55,659 bases of DNA from Companilactobacillus kedongensis (GCF_003946625.1 NZ_RHOR01000015.1:1-55659), one strand, 5' to 3'. Counted from the stretch's first letter, positions 1 to 10,176 are shown. Notes: a model not told the origin generated them from the sequence alone. Numbers and translations are program-made.

Positions 1-78
1 CCCTTTAATTTTTTAATGTTTGGCTTCGACACCTTCATTTTAAAACTATTGGGGGCTTTTTCGTATAACTATTAACGC

Positions 79-103
79 CCACCCGCATAGCGGGTGGTTT
101 TTT
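79..103 (+). terminator. Intrinsic terminator for a plus-strand gene left of the window
   Basis: A 7-bp GC-rich stem (CCACCCG, loop CATAG, CGGGTGG) is followed by six T on the plus strand. No coding region is visible in positions 1-199. A hairpin with the same stem bases recurs at 55519-55539 at the other end of the window. Confidence 0.6.
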
Positions 104-154
104 GTTTCGCACGCTTACGCGCACTCAACTGGGCCTAAAGGCATAATAATATAT

Positions 155-189
155 AAAAAGCCTTGTTTGCTAAGCAAACAAGGCTTTTT
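155..189 (-). terminator. Bidirectional terminator after trxA
   Basis: A 16-bp perfect stem (AAAAAGCCTTGTTTGC and its complement) has A/T tracts on both sides, so it can end transcription in either direction. It lies 11 bp past the trxA stop codon and closes the alaS-to-trxA gene run. Confidence 0.8.
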
Positions 190-199
190 ATTTCTGATA

Positions 200-511
200 C
201 TAATCAGTATAACCATCCAAAATTTTAGCTAATTGAGCTTTACTGTGAAATCCAGTTATCTTTTCAACAACTTCGCCATCTTTTTTGACAACTAGTGTTG
301 GGATAGCCATGATTCCAAATGATTCTGGTGTTTTAGGGTTAGCATCTACGTCCATCTTAGTGAACTTAACTGCATCATTTTCCTCAGATAGATCCTCAAT
401 AACAGGTGATTGCATACGACATGGACCACACCATGTAGCCCAAAAGTCTGTCAATACTACGCCGTCTTTAGTTTCTTCTTGGAAATTTGCATCTGTTACT
501 TCATCAACCAT
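200..511 (-). CDS. trxA: Thioredoxin
   Basis: Small cytoplasmic disulfide reductase that passes electrons from thioredoxin reductase to ribonucleotide reductase and oxidised proteins. The active site WCGPC follows the typical DFWATWCGPC strand, and the conserved cis-proline context AIPTLVV is present near residue 70. A longer reading frame starts at 538, but a strong ribosome binding site (AAAGGAG) sits just before the ATG at 511, giving a normal 103-residue thioredoxin beginning MVDEVTD. It is the last gene after mutS2 and is followed by a strong terminator. The family call is secure; whether it is the only thioredoxin in the cell cannot be told. Confidence 0.95.
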   Translation of the reverse strand: MVDEVTDANFQEETKDGVVLTDFWATWCGPCRMQSPVIEDLSEENDAVKFTKMDVDANPKTPESFGIMAIPTLVVKKDGEVVEKITGFHSKAQLAKILDGYTD

Positions 512-588
512 GAAATCACTCCTTTTTAAATCACTCATATAAAGGTATCACTTTCGGACAATTCTAGGAAACATTTTGTATCGAGAAT

Positions 589-2943
589 CTAAAGATCAAC
601 GATGGTAGCTCCTGAACCACCCGAACTTGCAGGTGCATATCCAAAGGACTTAACTCTTGGATTTGTCTGCAAATATTTAGTAACACCTTTTCTAATTACT
701 CCCGTACCAAATCCATGAACGATAGTAACTTGATTATAACCTGCTAGCAATGCTTCATCAATATATCTATCCAATTCTGTCATTGCTTCTTCATAACGTT
801 TACCACGTAAGTCCAACTTACTAGAAAGACCCGAACTCTTAGTTCTTCTGACCATTGTTGGCTTAGGCTCATCTTCATCTTTAGAAGCTTGAACTTTTTC
901 TAGATCATCACTCTTGAATTTCATCTTGAGGATACCTAATTGAACTTCATATTCATCATTACGATTCTTACGAACGATCGTACCAATTTGACCATATGGA
1001 ATAGCCTTGACTTCATCGCCAACTTTAAGAGCTTGCTTACGTTTATTACGACGTAAAACACGATTCTTTTTGACGGTTTCATCTTGATGAAGATTCTTCA
1101 ATTCAGTTTTAGCACTGATCAGTTGATCTTCTTTAACAGCGACACCTTTACGTTCCATTTCACGCAAATGATCGATGATCTTGTCTGACTTACCTTTAGC
1201 ACGGGCAACGATTTGATTGGCACGGACTTTGGCAGCTTGGATCTCACTGTCTTTAGAATTAGCTAGGGCAACTTGTTTTTGCTCATAGTCATCTTCAATT
1301 GCTTTATTCTTAGCTAATTGTTCAGACAAATCTTGATTCTTCTGTTCAAATTCTTTACGACGATTCTCCAGATCGGTGATCATATTATTCAAGTCTTGGC
1401 TTTCACCACTCATCAGTGATTCACCACGTTCAACGACATCACGATCCATACCCAAACGTCCAGCAATATTAAAGGCATTACTTGCTCCGGGAATACCGAT
1501 CAACAAGCGATACGTTGGTTTCAATGATTTATCATCAAATTCCATACTTGCATTGATAGTTTCTTCAGTATTATAAGCAAATACTTTCAATTCTGGGTAG
1601 TGAGTTGTTGCCATGATCATACAATCTGATTTGGAAAGTTTTTCCAAAATAGCAATGGCAATTGAGGCACCTTCTTGAGGATCAGTCCCGGCACCTAACT
1701 CATCGATCAAAACTAAACTGTTCTGAGATACCTTGTGGATAATATTAATAATATTGTCCATATGTGACGAGAATGTTGATAAGTTCTGCTCAATAGACTG
1801 TTCATCACCAATATCAACAAAAATCTCATCAAAAACGGCAACTTCACTCTCTTCATGAGCAGGAATGAATAGTCCCGCTTGCGCCATAGCTTGGAGCAAA
1901 CCTAACGTCTTCATAGTGATAGTTTTACCACCAGTATTAGGTCCAGTTATCAGCATAGTTTTGTAGCCATCACCAATCTTAATATCATTGGCAATAACTC
2001 GATCGGGGTCGATCAAAGGATGCTTAGCTTCCTTCAAATCAACGACACGTTCTTTAGAGATCAAAGGTTCAGTACCCTTGATTTCTTTAGCATATTTAGC
2101 CTTAGCATTGATCAAATCAAATTGAGCCAAAACATCATTATTCTTAACGATGTCATCAATTTCTGGACGAACTAAATCAGATAGTTCATTTAAAATCTTG
2201 ATTTCTTCCAGTTTTTCAGAAGTTTGATTATCGTGTAATTGATTATTCAAACCTACAACTGCTTGTGGCTCAATATAAAGTGTTTGTCCACTAGCACTTT
2301 GATCATGGACAACGCCACCAAATTTGGCTCTATATTCCGTCTTAACGGGAACAACAAAACGATCATCACGCAAAGTAACAATTGCTTCAGTCAAATACTT
2401 AGTACTCTTACCTCTAGTATATTGTTCCATTGCATGTCTGATCTGAGCGCTCAAACGTTCAATGTGTTCTCTGATATATTTTAAATCTGGTGAAGCGGCG
2501 TCTAAAACTCGACCACTTTCATCTAATGATTTGTTGATCCTAGTTGTCAAAGTCGGATTGTCGATCAAATCATCATTTAATTCATATAATTGTCGAAGGT
2601 CAACTGCATCATCATGCAGACCTTCAAAGAATTCTTTTAATTCACTTGTATTTTTTAGAACTTGCCCAATTGCGGCTAATTCGGTCCCATTTAAATTACC
2701 ATCTTTTTTGAGTCGATTGGCCTGATCATTTAGATCAGCCAATTTTCTAACTGGAATCTCACCTTTTAGACGGACGATATCCATACCGTCCTTAGTTTGA
2801 TCGATCAATCTTTGAACGATCGATTCAACTGACATTGGCATTAACCTTTTCAGTAATGCATGTCCACGAGAGGTAATCAAAAACTTCCCTATTTCAGCTT
2901 TTATCTTGTCAAACTCTAAAACATTTAATGCTTTATTATTCAT
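589..2943 (-). CDS. mutS2: MutS2 ATPase/endonuclease (ribosome rescue and anti-recombination)
   Basis: 784 residues, the usual MutS2 length. It lacks the N-terminal mismatch-recognition domain of MutS; it has a central clamp region, an ATPase with Walker A GPNTGGKT and Walker B LVLIDELGAGTDP, a long Lys/Glu-rich coiled segment, and a C-terminal Smr nuclease domain (LDLRGKRYEEA, then HGFGTGVIRKGV). MutS2 is known to suppress homologous recombination in some bacteria and, in Bacillus subtilis, to act on collided ribosomes. The start is supported by AGGAG seven bases upstream. It sits between cvpA and trxA as in many Firmicutes. A hairpin before it may reduce read-through from cvpA. Confidence 0.95.
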   Translation of the reverse strand: MNNKALNVLEFDKIKAEIGKFLITSRGHALLKRLMPMSVESIVQRLIDQTKDGMDIVRLKGEIPVRKLADLNDQANRLKKDGNLNGTELAAIGQVLKNTSELKEFFEGLHDDAVDLRQLYELNDDLIDNPTLTTRINKSLDESGRVLDAASPDLKYIREHIERLSAQIRHAMEQYTRGKSTKYLTEAIVTLRDDRFVVPVKTEYRAKFGGVVHDQSASGQTLYIEPQAVVGLNNQLHDNQTSEKLEEIKILNELSDLVRPEIDDIVKNNDVLAQFDLINAKAKYAKEIKGTEPLISKERVVDLKEAKHPLIDPDRVIANDIKIGDGYKTMLITGPNTGGKTITMKTLGLLQAMAQAGLFIPAHEESEVAVFDEIFVDIGDEQSIEQNLSTFSSHMDNIINIIHKVSQNSLVLIDELGAGTDPQEGASIAIAILEKLSKSDCMIMATTHYPELKVFAYNTEETINASMEFDDKSLKPTYRLLIGIPGASNAFNIAGRLGMDRDVVERGESLMSGESQDLNNMITDLENRRKEFEQKNQDLSEQLAKNKAIEDDYEQKQVALANSKDSEIQAAKVRANQIVARAKGKSDKIIDHLREMERKGVAVKEDQLISAKTELKNLHQDETVKKNRVLRRNKRKQALKVGDEVKAIPYGQIGTIVRKNRNDEYEVQLGILKMKFKSDDLEKVQASKDEDEPKPTMVRRTKSSGLSSKLDLRGKRYEEAMTELDRYIDEALLAGYNQVTIVHGFGTGVIRKGVTKYLQTNPRVKSFGYAPASSGGSGATIVDL

Positions 2944-2961
2944 TTAATCTCCTCTTAGAAA

Positions 2962-2996
2962 ATAAGACTGAAACAATTAAATTGTCCCAGCCTTAT
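2962..2996 (-). terminator. Imperfect hairpin between cvpA and mutS2
   Basis: On the minus strand a stem with small internal loops (TAAG-CTG-ACAATT against ATTGT-CAG-CTTA) is followed by TTTT. It probably partly ends transcription before mutS2. Confidence 0.5.
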
Positions 2997-2998
2997 CC

Positions 2999-3541
2999 TT
3001 AGATACCACTTATTAAAAGCGTCGTTAACGCGTGAGTCAATATTGGAGTACTCCGGATCATTGCCGAGGCAACAAAAGAATGTTGCAACGAATTCTGAAT
3101 ACCAGTGACCGGTATCATTGCCATAGTCAAAAGGATCAAAAAGATCATTATATAATTGACTAGCAATCCGAGTATTCCCCCACTCAAGAGGTTAACATCG
3201 TTATACATTGGAAAATAAGTTAATCGCTTAAAATATAACCCAATGAATCGCATAACGATCCAACCAATAAAGCAGACAAAAATAAAGGCAAATGCACGAT
3301 AAAATGCGTCGTCTAATTCCATCCCGACTTTCGTTGAAAAGAAAGCGAACTCACTTCCCAAATTAGCGGAAGGATATGGTATTAACATTTCAAATTTTGG
3401 TCCTAAAGCTCTAGCCGAAATCCATGCTATCCCAAAGAATATCGTATATCCGACTGTATAAAAAGCTTGCATCATCAGGCCACGCCTTGCACCGACGTAA
3501 AAGCCATAGACTAAACATAAAACAATTAAAAGACTCAGCAT
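2999..3541 (-). CDS. cvpA: CvpA family membrane protein
   Basis: 180 residues with four or five hydrophobic spans, starting with MLSLLIVLCLVYGFYVGARRG, the pattern of the CvpA family (first named for colicin V production). Its place just upstream of mutS2 is a common Firmicute arrangement. A GGGG ribosome binding site precedes the ATG. The molecular function of the family remains poorly defined, so only the family is claimed. Hairpins on both sides (3584-3618 before it, 2962-2996 after it) partly separate it from its neighbours. Confidence 0.85.
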   Translation of the reverse strand: MLSLLIVLCLVYGFYVGARRGLMMQAFYTVGYTIFFGIAWISARALGPKFEMLIPYPSANLGSEFAFFSTKVGMELDDAFYRAFAFIFVCFIGWIVMRFIGLYFKRLTYFPMYNDVNLLSGGILGLLVNYIMIFLILLTMAMIPVTGIQNSLQHSFVASAMIRSTPILTHALTTLLISGI

Positions 3542-3583
3542 TATATCCCCTTTAATTCCGTATCACTCAAGTTTTGCATAAAC

Positions 3584-3618
3584 GCGGGACAAGAGAGTAA
3601 ATAACCCTCTTGTCCCGC
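3584..3618 (-). terminator. Strong hairpin between the DUF1292 gene and cvpA
   Basis: A 12-bp perfect stem (GCGGGACAAGAG and complement) encloses an 11-base loop. It is followed by a short T run on the plus strand and GTTTAT on the minus strand. It lies 10 bp past the stop of the DUF1292 gene. Confidence 0.65.
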
Positions 3619-3627
3619 TTTTATCAG

Positions 3628-3939
3628 TTATTCATCTTGTTCTTCGTCATCTGAACTGAATGTATTAAGCACTTCTTGAATCATATCCCATTCTTCATCA
3701 TCTTCGATAGGATCTAATTCACCAGCATCAACATCCCCATTTTCATCGGGTGTGAATGAGAAAGCTTGCACTTCAATTTCACTTGAATCTTCTACATCTT
3801 TAGGATACAAGACAACATATGATTTGCCGTAATCTTCTGAATCAAAGGTAAAAAGAATCTTGTAAGTTTCTTCATTTCCTTGATCATCACTTAAAATCAC
3901 TTCATCCAAATCTTTTGGTGACTGTGGATTTTCATTCAT
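3628..3939 (-). CDS. DUF1292 (UPF0473, YrzB-like) acidic protein
   Basis: 103-residue, strongly acidic protein with a central region (ETYKILFTFDSEDYGKSYVV) typical of DUF1292, and Asp/Glu-rich ends. The gene regularly follows ireB and ruvX in Firmicutes, and it does so here with an 8-bp gap after ruvX. The biochemical function is unknown. No membrane or signal segment is visible, so it is probably cytoplasmic. AGGTGA precedes the start. Confidence 0.85.
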   Translation of the reverse strand: MNENPQSPKDLDEVILSDDQGNEETYKILFTFDSEDYGKSYVVLYPKDVEDSSEIEVQAFSFTPDENGDVDAGELDPIEDDEEWDMIQEVLNTFSSDDEEQDE

Positions 3940-3947
3940 ATTTTCAC

Positions 3948-4382
3948 CTATTTTCGTGTTAACTTACCTTTCGCATCTAAATAATTTTGTAAAATCATTT
4001 CGGCGGCAATTTTATCAATAACTTTTTTACGTTTCTTACGCGAGACATTTGCTTCATCGATCAACATACGTTCAGCTTGAACAGTAGTTAATCTTTCATC
4101 GATAAAATCGACCGGCAAACCAAATTTTTCTTCCACCATGTTACCGTACTCACGAGACTTTTCAACCCTAGGTCCCTCAGTATTATTCATATTCTTAGGT
4201 AAACCAATGACAACACCTGTTGGTTGTTTATCTTTGATGATCTCAGACAATCTGTCTAAACCAAAATCCCCATCGTCTTCATTAATACGAATAATTTCAA
4301 CTCCTTGAGCAGTCCAGCCTAATAAATCACTAGCAGCCACTCCAACAGTCCTTGAGCCCACATCTAATCCAAGTAAGCGCAT
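3948..4382 (-). CDS. ruvX: RuvX/YqgF Holliday junction resolvase-like RNase H-fold nuclease
   Basis: 144 residues with the family N-terminus ([16 protein letters not shown], first catalytic Asp), the [13 protein letters not shown] segment, the DERLTT segment with the second acidic site, and a basic end near [16 protein letters not shown]. YqgF proteins are RNase H-fold nucleases linked to 16S rRNA maturation and in some species to Holliday junction resolution. Its ATG overlaps the ireB stop by one base (TAATG), so the two are translationally coupled. Confidence 0.93.
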   Translation of the reverse strand: MRLLGLDVGSRTVGVAASDLLGWTAQGVEIIRINEDDGDFGLDRLSEIIKDKQPTGVVIGLPKNMNNTEGPRVEKSREYGNMVEEKFGLPVDFIDERLTTVQAERMLIDEANVSRKKRKKVIDKIAAEMILQNYLDAKGKLTRK

Positions 4383-4639
4383 TATTTGCTTTGACCGAGA
4401 TAACTTTTGACTAGTTCTTCGATTATCTCGTCCCTTTCATGCTTCAAAATCAGATTTCTGGCATCATTATGTCTTGGAATATATGCTGGATCCCCTGATA
4501 ACAAGTATCCGACAATTTGATTGATGGGATTATATCCCTTTTCTTCCAAGGATTGGTAGACACTTTGAAGCGTATCTTTTACATCTTTGCCTTTATTCTC
4601 ATTAAAGTCAAAACTCATTGTTTTATCAAGTGAACTCAT
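4382..4639 (-). CDS. ireB: IreB family regulatory phosphoprotein (UPF0297)
   Basis: 85 residues matching IreB/YrzL, with the conserved core [20 protein letters not shown] and RHNDARNLI. In Enterococcus faecalis IreB is a substrate of the PASTA kinase IreK and affects cephalosporin resistance; a like role here is inference. An N-terminal Thr in the DKTMSF context is the usual phosphorylation region. The gene is the first after alaS and overlaps ruvX by one base. Confidence 0.92.
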   Translation of the reverse strand: MSSLDKTMSFDFNENKGKDVKDTLQSVYQSLEEKGYNPINQIVGYLLSGDPAYIPRHNDARNLILKHERDEIIEELVKSYLGQSK

Positions 4640-4702
4640 GGCAAACCTCCATATAACATTATTTAAATGGTTGAAAAAATCTTACTTCAATTATAGCCCA
4701 CT

Positions 4703-7342
4703 TTAATAAGATTTAATAACATCTTTAGCCATTTGTAACGCATTTGTTAAACCAGCAGGGTTTTTACCACCAGCTTGCGCCATATCTGGACGACCACCGC
4801 CGCCACCTTGGATCTCTTTAGCGATTTTCTTGATAATATCGCCAGCCTTAACACCTTTGGCTTGAGAATCCTTATTTACAGCAACTACTAAACTGGCTTT
4901 TTGATCTGCACTTGCGCCTAGCACTAAAATATCAGAACTTTGATCGTTCTTCCACTTATCAGCTAATTGGCGTAAAGCGGCCATATCTGCTGGAACTATA
5001 TCAGCAATAACTTTGAATCCATTAATGTCCTCAACATGATCAAAGATCTCATTTGATTTTTGACTGGTTAATTGTGTCTTAAGGTTCTGGTTATCACGTT
5101 TTAAAGCTTTATTATCATCAATTAATTGATTTGCACGTTGTGGGACATCTTTCAATTGATTTACTTTCATCATATCAGCTGTTTCTTGCAATAGTTGTAA
5201 TTGAGTATTCAAGTATTCAAATGCTTCCTCGCCAGTTACAGCTTCAACTCTTCTGATACCTGAACCAATAGCTGATTCAGAAGTGATCTTGAATAATCCT
5301 AATTCAGAAGTATTTCTGGCATGTGTACCACCACAGAATTCAACTGAATAGTCGTCAATTTCAACAACACGTACTAAATCACCATATTTTTCGCTAAATA
5401 GGGCAATTGCACCCTTTTTCTTCTTAGCTTCTTCAATAGGTAAAACTTCTGTCTTAACTGGAATAGCTTCCCAGATTTTCTTATTGACGATTGTTTCCAA
5501 TTGACTGATTTGATCCTTTGTTAAAGCAGCATTGCTGTTAAAATCAAATCTCAAGTAATCAGGTTCAACTAATGATCCAGCTTGATGTGTTCTTGGTCCC
5601 ACAACATCGCGCAAAGCTTGGTCCAATAAGTGAGTAGCCGTGTGATTGTGACGTACTTTTTCACGGAAATCGACATCGATCTTCAATTCGTATTCACTGT
5701 TTTGTTTTAACTCATTGAAAACATTAACTACATGAATATTTTGACCATTTGGTGCATGTTGTACATCGACAACTTCTGCTACTTGGTTGCCGTTATCATC
5801 ATAAATTCCACCAATATCAGCCACTTGACCACCCATTTCAGCATAGAAAGGTGTCTTATCAAAAATTAATTGAGCTTTACCTTCAGCAACAGCTGAAACT
5901 TCATTATCATCAGCCACGATATCTTTTAATGTAGCTTTGATGTCTGTTTGATCATAACCAACAAATTCACTCTTAGTCTTGATTTCCATCAATGTTTCAT
6001 CTTGCATCCCCATAGATTGTAAGTTTCCACGAGCATCACGAGCACGTTGCTTTTGAGCTTCCATGTTTTCTTTGAAACCATCTTCATCAACATCTAACCC
6101 TTCATCATGGGCATACTCACGAGTCATTTCCAATGGGAAACCATAAGTATCATAAAGCTTGAAAGCAGATGCTCCATCGATCATCTTTTCATTCTTTTTG
6201 TGAAGGTCACTGATAACACCATTTAGTAGTGCTAAACCATCATTCAAAGTATCTGAAAAACGTTTTTCTTCTTGTTGGATCGTCTTAGCAATAAATTCTT
6301 GTTGTTGACTAACTTCTGGATAGTAACTCTCCATTATCTTACCAACAGTAGGAACAAGTTTATAAAGGAATGGGCCATTAATACCGATTTTCTTACCATT
6401 TAAAACAGCACGTCTGATCAAACGTCTGATAACATAACCACGTCCTTCATTAGAAGGCAAAGCTCCGTCACCGACAGCAAATGAAACTGTTCTAGCGTGA
6501 TCAGCGATGATTTTAAATGATACATCATCTTCATCATTAACGCCATATTTACGATTGTCACTTAATTCTTCAGCTTGTTCGATGATTGGCTTAAAGAGGT
6601 CAGTTTCAAAATTAGTTTTTGATCCTTGGATAATAGAAACTAAACGTTCTAGTCCCATACCCGTATCAATGTTTTTATGTGGTTGCTCAACATATTTACC
6701 ATTTGGCAAGTGATTTAGTTCTGAGAAAACGATATTCCAAACTTCCAGATATCTTTCATTTTCACCACCAGGATAATTTTCAGGATCATCTTCTGATAGA
6801 TTATTAAAACTTTGACCACGGTCGTAGAAAATTTCTGAGTCAGGACCACATGGGCCCTCACCAATATCCCAGAAATTATCCTCTTCTTTTAGGATATGAT
6901 CTGGCAAGATACCTACTTCTGCCCAAAGCTTTTGTGTTTCAGTATCCTTTGGATATGTTGTGACGTAAAGTTTTTCAGCATCCATATCGATCCATTCAGG
7001 ACTTGTTAGAAATTCAAATGCCCAAGGGATAATTTCTTTCTTAAAATAATCACCAACGGAAAAGTTACCAAGCATTTCAAAGAATGTTTGGTGACGTGCT
7101 GTTTTACCAACATTTTCGATATCATTAGTTCTGATACATTTTTGAGCATTAGTAATTCTAGGATTCTTAGGAATCACGGTTCCGTCAAAATACTTCTTCA
7201 ATGTAGCAACACCGGAATTGACCCATAGTAAGGTTGGATCATTGACTGGCACTAGAGATGCGCTAGGTTCAACGGTGTGACCTTTCGTTTGGAAAAAATC
7301 TAAAAACATTTTTCTTATTTCTGCACTAGATAAATTTTTCAT
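4703..7342 (-). CDS. alaS: Alanyl-tRNA synthetase
   Basis: 879 residues, full length. The class II catalytic core comes first (FHxxxGH-type start FFQTKGH, then RFF-like motifs), followed by the editing domain with the zinc/editing signature HNHTATH near residue 565 and CGGTHARNT further on. It ends with an oligomerisation C-Ala domain including GGGGGRPDMAQAGG. It charges tRNA-Ala and clears mischarged Ser or Gly. An Ala T-box leader lies directly upstream, so expression should rise when uncharged tRNA-Ala accumulates. It heads the run ireB-ruvX-DUF1292. Confidence 0.97.
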   Translation of the reverse strand: MKNLSSAEIRKMFLDFFQTKGHTVEPSASLVPVNDPTLLWVNSGVATLKKYFDGTVIPKNPRITNAQKCIRTNDIENVGKTARHQTFFEMLGNFSVGDYFKKEIIPWAFEFLTSPEWIDMDAEKLYVTTYPKDTETQKLWAEVGILPDHILKEEDNFWDIGEGPCGPDSEIFYDRGQSFNNLSEDDPENYPGGENERYLEVWNIVFSELNHLPNGKYVEQPHKNIDTGMGLERLVSIIQGSKTNFETDLFKPIIEQAEELSDNRKYGVNDEDDVSFKIIADHARTVSFAVGDGALPSNEGRGYVIRRLIRRAVLNGKKIGINGPFLYKLVPTVGKIMESYYPEVSQQQEFIAKTIQQEEKRFSDTLNDGLALLNGVISDLHKKNEKMIDGASAFKLYDTYGFPLEMTREYAHDEGLDVDEDGFKENMEAQKQRARDARGNLQSMGMQDETLMEIKTKSEFVGYDQTDIKATLKDIVADDNEVSAVAEGKAQLIFDKTPFYAEMGGQVADIGGIYDDNGNQVAEVVDVQHAPNGQNIHVVNVFNELKQNSEYELKIDVDFREKVRHNHTATHLLDQALRDVVGPRTHQAGSLVEPDYLRFDFNSNAALTKDQISQLETIVNKKIWEAIPVKTEVLPIEEAKKKKGAIALFSEKYGDLVRVVEIDDYSVEFCGGTHARNTSELGLFKITSESAIGSGIRRVEAVTGEEAFEYLNTQLQLLQETADMMKVNQLKDVPQRANQLIDDNKALKRDNQNLKTQLTSQKSNEIFDHVEDINGFKVIADIVPADMAALRQLADKWKNDQSSDILVLGASADQKASLVVAVNKDSQAKGVKAGDIIKKIAKEIQGGGGGRPDMAQAGGKNPAGLTNALQMAKDVIKSY

Positions 7343-7382
7343 TTTATCTCCCCTAAATAAATGATTTCTTCATAAGACCACT

Positions 7383-7575
7383 CAAAAAAAAATAAAAACC
7401 GTTGCAATTTCAAGGACGCCACTGCGCGGTACCACCTTGTTTGCAACGATTTTTCGTTAGCCTCTCAAAAAGTTATATTCAATTAACATTTTGGTAGCAT
7501 CTAAATAATTAGTTGTCTTGGCGTTCTCAGCAGCTAGCCTTCTCTTTTGACACTTATCATTTGATATATCCAATG
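7383..7575 (-). promoter_or_regulatory. T-box riboswitch for alaS (specifier GCU, Ala)
   Basis: Read on the minus strand, the leader contains the T-box antiterminator core AAGGTGGTACCGCG (about 7422-7435). The competing terminator has a CGTTGCAA/TTGCAACG stem ending in a long T run (7383-7397). The probable specifier codon GCT followed by ACC is at 7496-7498, which fits alanine and the gene downstream. Uncharged tRNA-Ala would pair with GGTGG and stabilise the antiterminator. Confidence 0.92.
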
Positions 7576-7578
7576 AAA

Positions 7579-7607
7579 ATATTAACGACACAACTAAAAA
7601 AAGTCAA
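7579..7607 (-). promoter_or_regulatory. Promoter of the alaS operon
   Basis: On the minus strand: -35 TTGACT (7602-7607), 17-bp spacer, -10 TAATAT (7579-7584), placed just before the T-box leader. Confidence 0.75.
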
Positions 7608-7631
7608 TATTTAAATCCCTAACCCCATATT

Positions 7632-8384
7632 TTAGATTGCTGCACTGATCTCATTAGCGTATTTAGCTAGATCTTCCCCTTTGTTAACTAATTCAACAAC
7701 CGCACTGCCAATAATTATTCCATCAGCCAATCCTGATAGATCTTGGGCCTGTTGTACTGAATGAATTCCAAAGCCAATTGCCACCGGAACATCAGTAACT
7801 TCCTTAATTCTTTTTATCGTCGGACTCAATTCATTTGAAAAGTCCTCACGTTTTCCGGTAACTCCCATAGAAGAAACCATATAGATGAATCCTTGTGCAG
7901 CTTTAGCGATTTTAGTAATACGTTCATCCGAAGTTGGAGCAACTAATTGAATCAAAGAAATATCATATTGATCTGTATATTTCTTCAGATCACCTTGTTC
8001 TTCAAGTGGTAAATCAGGAATCACTAAACCAGAAATATTTAGTTCATGACATTTCTTACAAAAAGCTTCATATCCAAACTTAAAAGCAATATTCGTATAT
8101 GTTAGAAAGACGATCGGCACGTTAGTCGACTCTCTGACTTTTTCAACAATATCGAAAACTACATTAACATTTACTCCGGCTTCAAAGGCTCTTAGATCCG
8201 CTGCTTGGATCACTGGACCATCGGCAACTGGATCTGAAAAAGGAATCCCCAATTCCACAATATCAGCTCCATTATCAGCTAAGGTCAAAACATTCTGGAC
8301 GGTTGTATTAAAATCAGGATCGTTAGCCACTACAAATGGTATAAAAACTTTTTTATTTTCAAAAATCTTTTGTAATTTATTCAT
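7632..8384 (-). CDS. trpA: Tryptophan synthase alpha chain
   Basis: 250 residues. It splits indole-3-glycerol phosphate to indole and glyceraldehyde 3-phosphate, passing indole to TrpB. The motif [14 protein letters not shown] carries the catalytic Glu and the conserved Asp, and GFGIHS and GSAVVELV form the phosphate-binding end. The ATG at 8384 is preferred because GGGAG lies eight bases upstream; a TTG one codon earlier is less likely. It overlaps the trpB stop by eight bases, so the two are coupled. It is the last gene of trpDCFBA. Confidence 0.96.
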   Translation of the reverse strand: MNKLQKIFENKKVFIPFVVANDPDFNTTVQNVLTLADNGADIVELGIPFSDPVADGPVIQAADLRAFEAGVNVNVVFDIVEKVRESTNVPIVFLTYTNIAFKFGYEAFCKKCHELNISGLVIPDLPLEEQGDLKKYTDQYDISLIQLVAPTSDERITKIAKAAQGFIYMVSSMGVTGKREDFSNELSPTIKRIKEVTDVPVAIGFGIHSVQQAQDLSGLADGIIIGSAVVELVNKGEDLAKYANEISAAI

Positions 8385-9585
8385 CAATATCTCTCCCTCT
8401 ATACTTAGCTATTGAAGCAACATCTTTATCACCACGACCTGATAAAGTGCAGATAATAATCTTATCTTTCGACATTGTTGGTGCCAATTTTTCAACATAG
8501 GCTACGGCATGACAACTTTCAATGGCAGCAATTATACCTTCCGTTTTAGCAATATATTCAAAGGCATCGACGGCTTCATCATCAGTTATACCAACATATT
8601 GCGCACGTTTAGTAATTGCCAAATGTGCATGTTCCGGCCCAACACCAGGGTAATCCAATCCTGCTGAAATAGAATAAACTTTATCAATTTGACCATCGTT
8701 ATTTTGTAAGAATAATGATTTCATACCATGAAAGATACCTGTTGAACCACGTTCGATCGTAGCAGCAGTTTGGTCAGTATCCACACCTTTCCCGGCGGCT
8801 TCACAACCAATCAATTGAACATTTTCATCGTCAATGTATTCAGCAAAACTACCGATAGCATTACTACCTCCACCCACGCAGGCAACTACGGTATCTGGAA
8901 GTCTACCTTCAACATCAAGTATCTGTTGTTTGGATTCTTTGCTGATAACGCTTTGAAAATCATGCACCATTTCTGGAAATGGATAGGGTCCAACTGCTGA
9001 ACCTAAAACATAAAAAGTATCATCGACGCGTTGAGTCCATGCCTGCAAAGTAGCATTGACCGCGTCTTTTAGAACCATAGAACCAGTTGTCACTGGGTGC
9101 ACTTTGGCACCTAATAATTCCATACGATAGACATTTAACTTTTGTCTGTCAGTATCCATCTTCCCCATGTAGATCTCACATTCCATCCCGAACAATGCGG
9201 CAATTGTCGCAGTAGCAACCCCATGCTGACCGGCTCCTGTTTCTGCAATCAAACGTGTCTTTCCCATACGTTTGGCGATCAAAGCCTGCCCAATAACGTT
9301 ATTGATCTTATGTGCTCCAGTATGATTGAGGTCTTCGCGTTTGAAATAAATCTTGGCTCCTCCAAGATCTTCAGTCATATTCTTTGCATAGTACAAAAGT
9401 GATGGACGATTGGCATAATCATTTAAAAGTATCTGCAACTCCTCCAAAAAAGCGGGGTTGTTTTTATATTTGTCATAAGCCTCTGAAACTTTATTCAATT
9501 CTGTCATCAGCGTTTCGGGAATAAATTGTCCGCCAAATTCTCCATAATAGCGTGACTTAGGATCAGTTTCTTGCATTTCCTTCAT
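8377..9585 (-). CDS. trpB: Tryptophan synthase beta chain
   Basis: 402 residues, PLP enzyme condensing indole with serine to tryptophan. The PLP lysine is in HTGAHKINN; the phosphate-binding loop is GGGSNA; the N-terminal [13 protein letters not shown] is typical of TrpB1 that partners TrpA. AAGGAG precedes the ATG. It is 12 bp after trpF and overlaps trpA. A SGRGDKD segment near the C-terminus is the normal family ending. Confidence 0.97.
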   Translation of the reverse strand: MKEMQETDPKSRYYGEFGGQFIPETLMTELNKVSEAYDKYKNNPAFLEELQILLNDYANRPSLLYYAKNMTEDLGGAKIYFKREDLNHTGAHKINNVIGQALIAKRMGKTRLIAETGAGQHGVATATIAALFGMECEIYMGKMDTDRQKLNVYRMELLGAKVHPVTTGSMVLKDAVNATLQAWTQRVDDTFYVLGSAVGPYPFPEMVHDFQSVISKESKQQILDVEGRLPDTVVACVGGGSNAIGSFAEYIDDENVQLIGCEAAGKGVDTDQTAATIERGSTGIFHGMKSLFLQNNDGQIDKVYSISAGLDYPGVGPEHAHLAITKRAQYVGITDDEAVDAFEYIAKTEGIIAAIESCHAVAYVEKLAPTMSKDKIIICTLSGRGDKDVASIAKYRGRDIDE

Positions 9586-9597
9586 AGTATTATCTCC

Positions 9598-10173
9598 TTA
9601 CAATCTGTGTACTTTATTTACGATTTGTTTTATTTTTAAGGGATCTTTTTTATTGTCAGTTTCCACTCCACGAGAGACATCAATAATATCTGGAGCAACT
9701 TGTTTGATTGCCATAGAAGCATTATTGATATCAATTGCGCCAGCCAAAATATTGGGTCTTACTGGAAGGGACGTCCAATCTAATATTTGACCATCTCCGG
9801 AACCACTATCTATCATCAATATATCTGCATTTGTCTGAATAGTTTTTTCAGTAGGTAACTTAAAAACTTGAATGACTTTAATATCAAGATTTTTTAATTT
9901 CTCAACCAGTTTTTCTGATTCATGACCATGCAACTGAATCACTGAAACAGCACCACTAGTCACAGCCTCCAGCATTTCATCGATCGAGGCATCTACAAAT
10001 ACTCCAACACTTATAATTTTAGGATCTAGTAGTTTTCGTAATTTTAGAACTTGTTTTAAATCAACATGGTGACGTCCGCCAGCAAAAATGAATCCTGCAT
10101 AATCTGGTTTTGCTTGATTAACGGCTTTAATATCGCTTTCTGTCATCAATCCACAAATTTTTATTTTTGTCAT
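9598..10173 (-). CDS. trpF: Phosphoribosylanthranilate isomerase
   Basis: 191 residues, a (beta/alpha)8 enzyme converting phosphoribosylanthranilate to the carboxyphenylamino sugar form. It starts KIKICGLM with the catalytic Cys, has YAGFIFAGGRHHV, and ends with DVSRGVETDNKKD, the phosphate loop with the usual SRGVE signature. Three bases separate it from trpC. The length is a little below the usual 200-210 but all motifs are present. Confidence 0.95.
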   Translation of the reverse strand: MTKIKICGLMTESDIKAVNQAKPDYAGFIFAGGRHHVDLKQVLKLRKLLDPKIISVGVFVDASIDEMLEAVTSGAVSVIQLHGHESEKLVEKLKNLDIKVIQVFKLPTEKTIQTNADILMIDSGSGDGQILDWTSLPVRPNILAGAIDINNASMAIKQVAPDIIDVSRGVETDNKKDPLKIKQIVNKVHRL

Positions 10174-10176
10174 AAT

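Noticed and set aside
7734-7743. Ten-base match of the solo-repeat guide end (CCTGATAGAT) inside trpA
   Set aside because: Short, within coding sequence of an unrelated operon and likely chance in AT-rich DNA.
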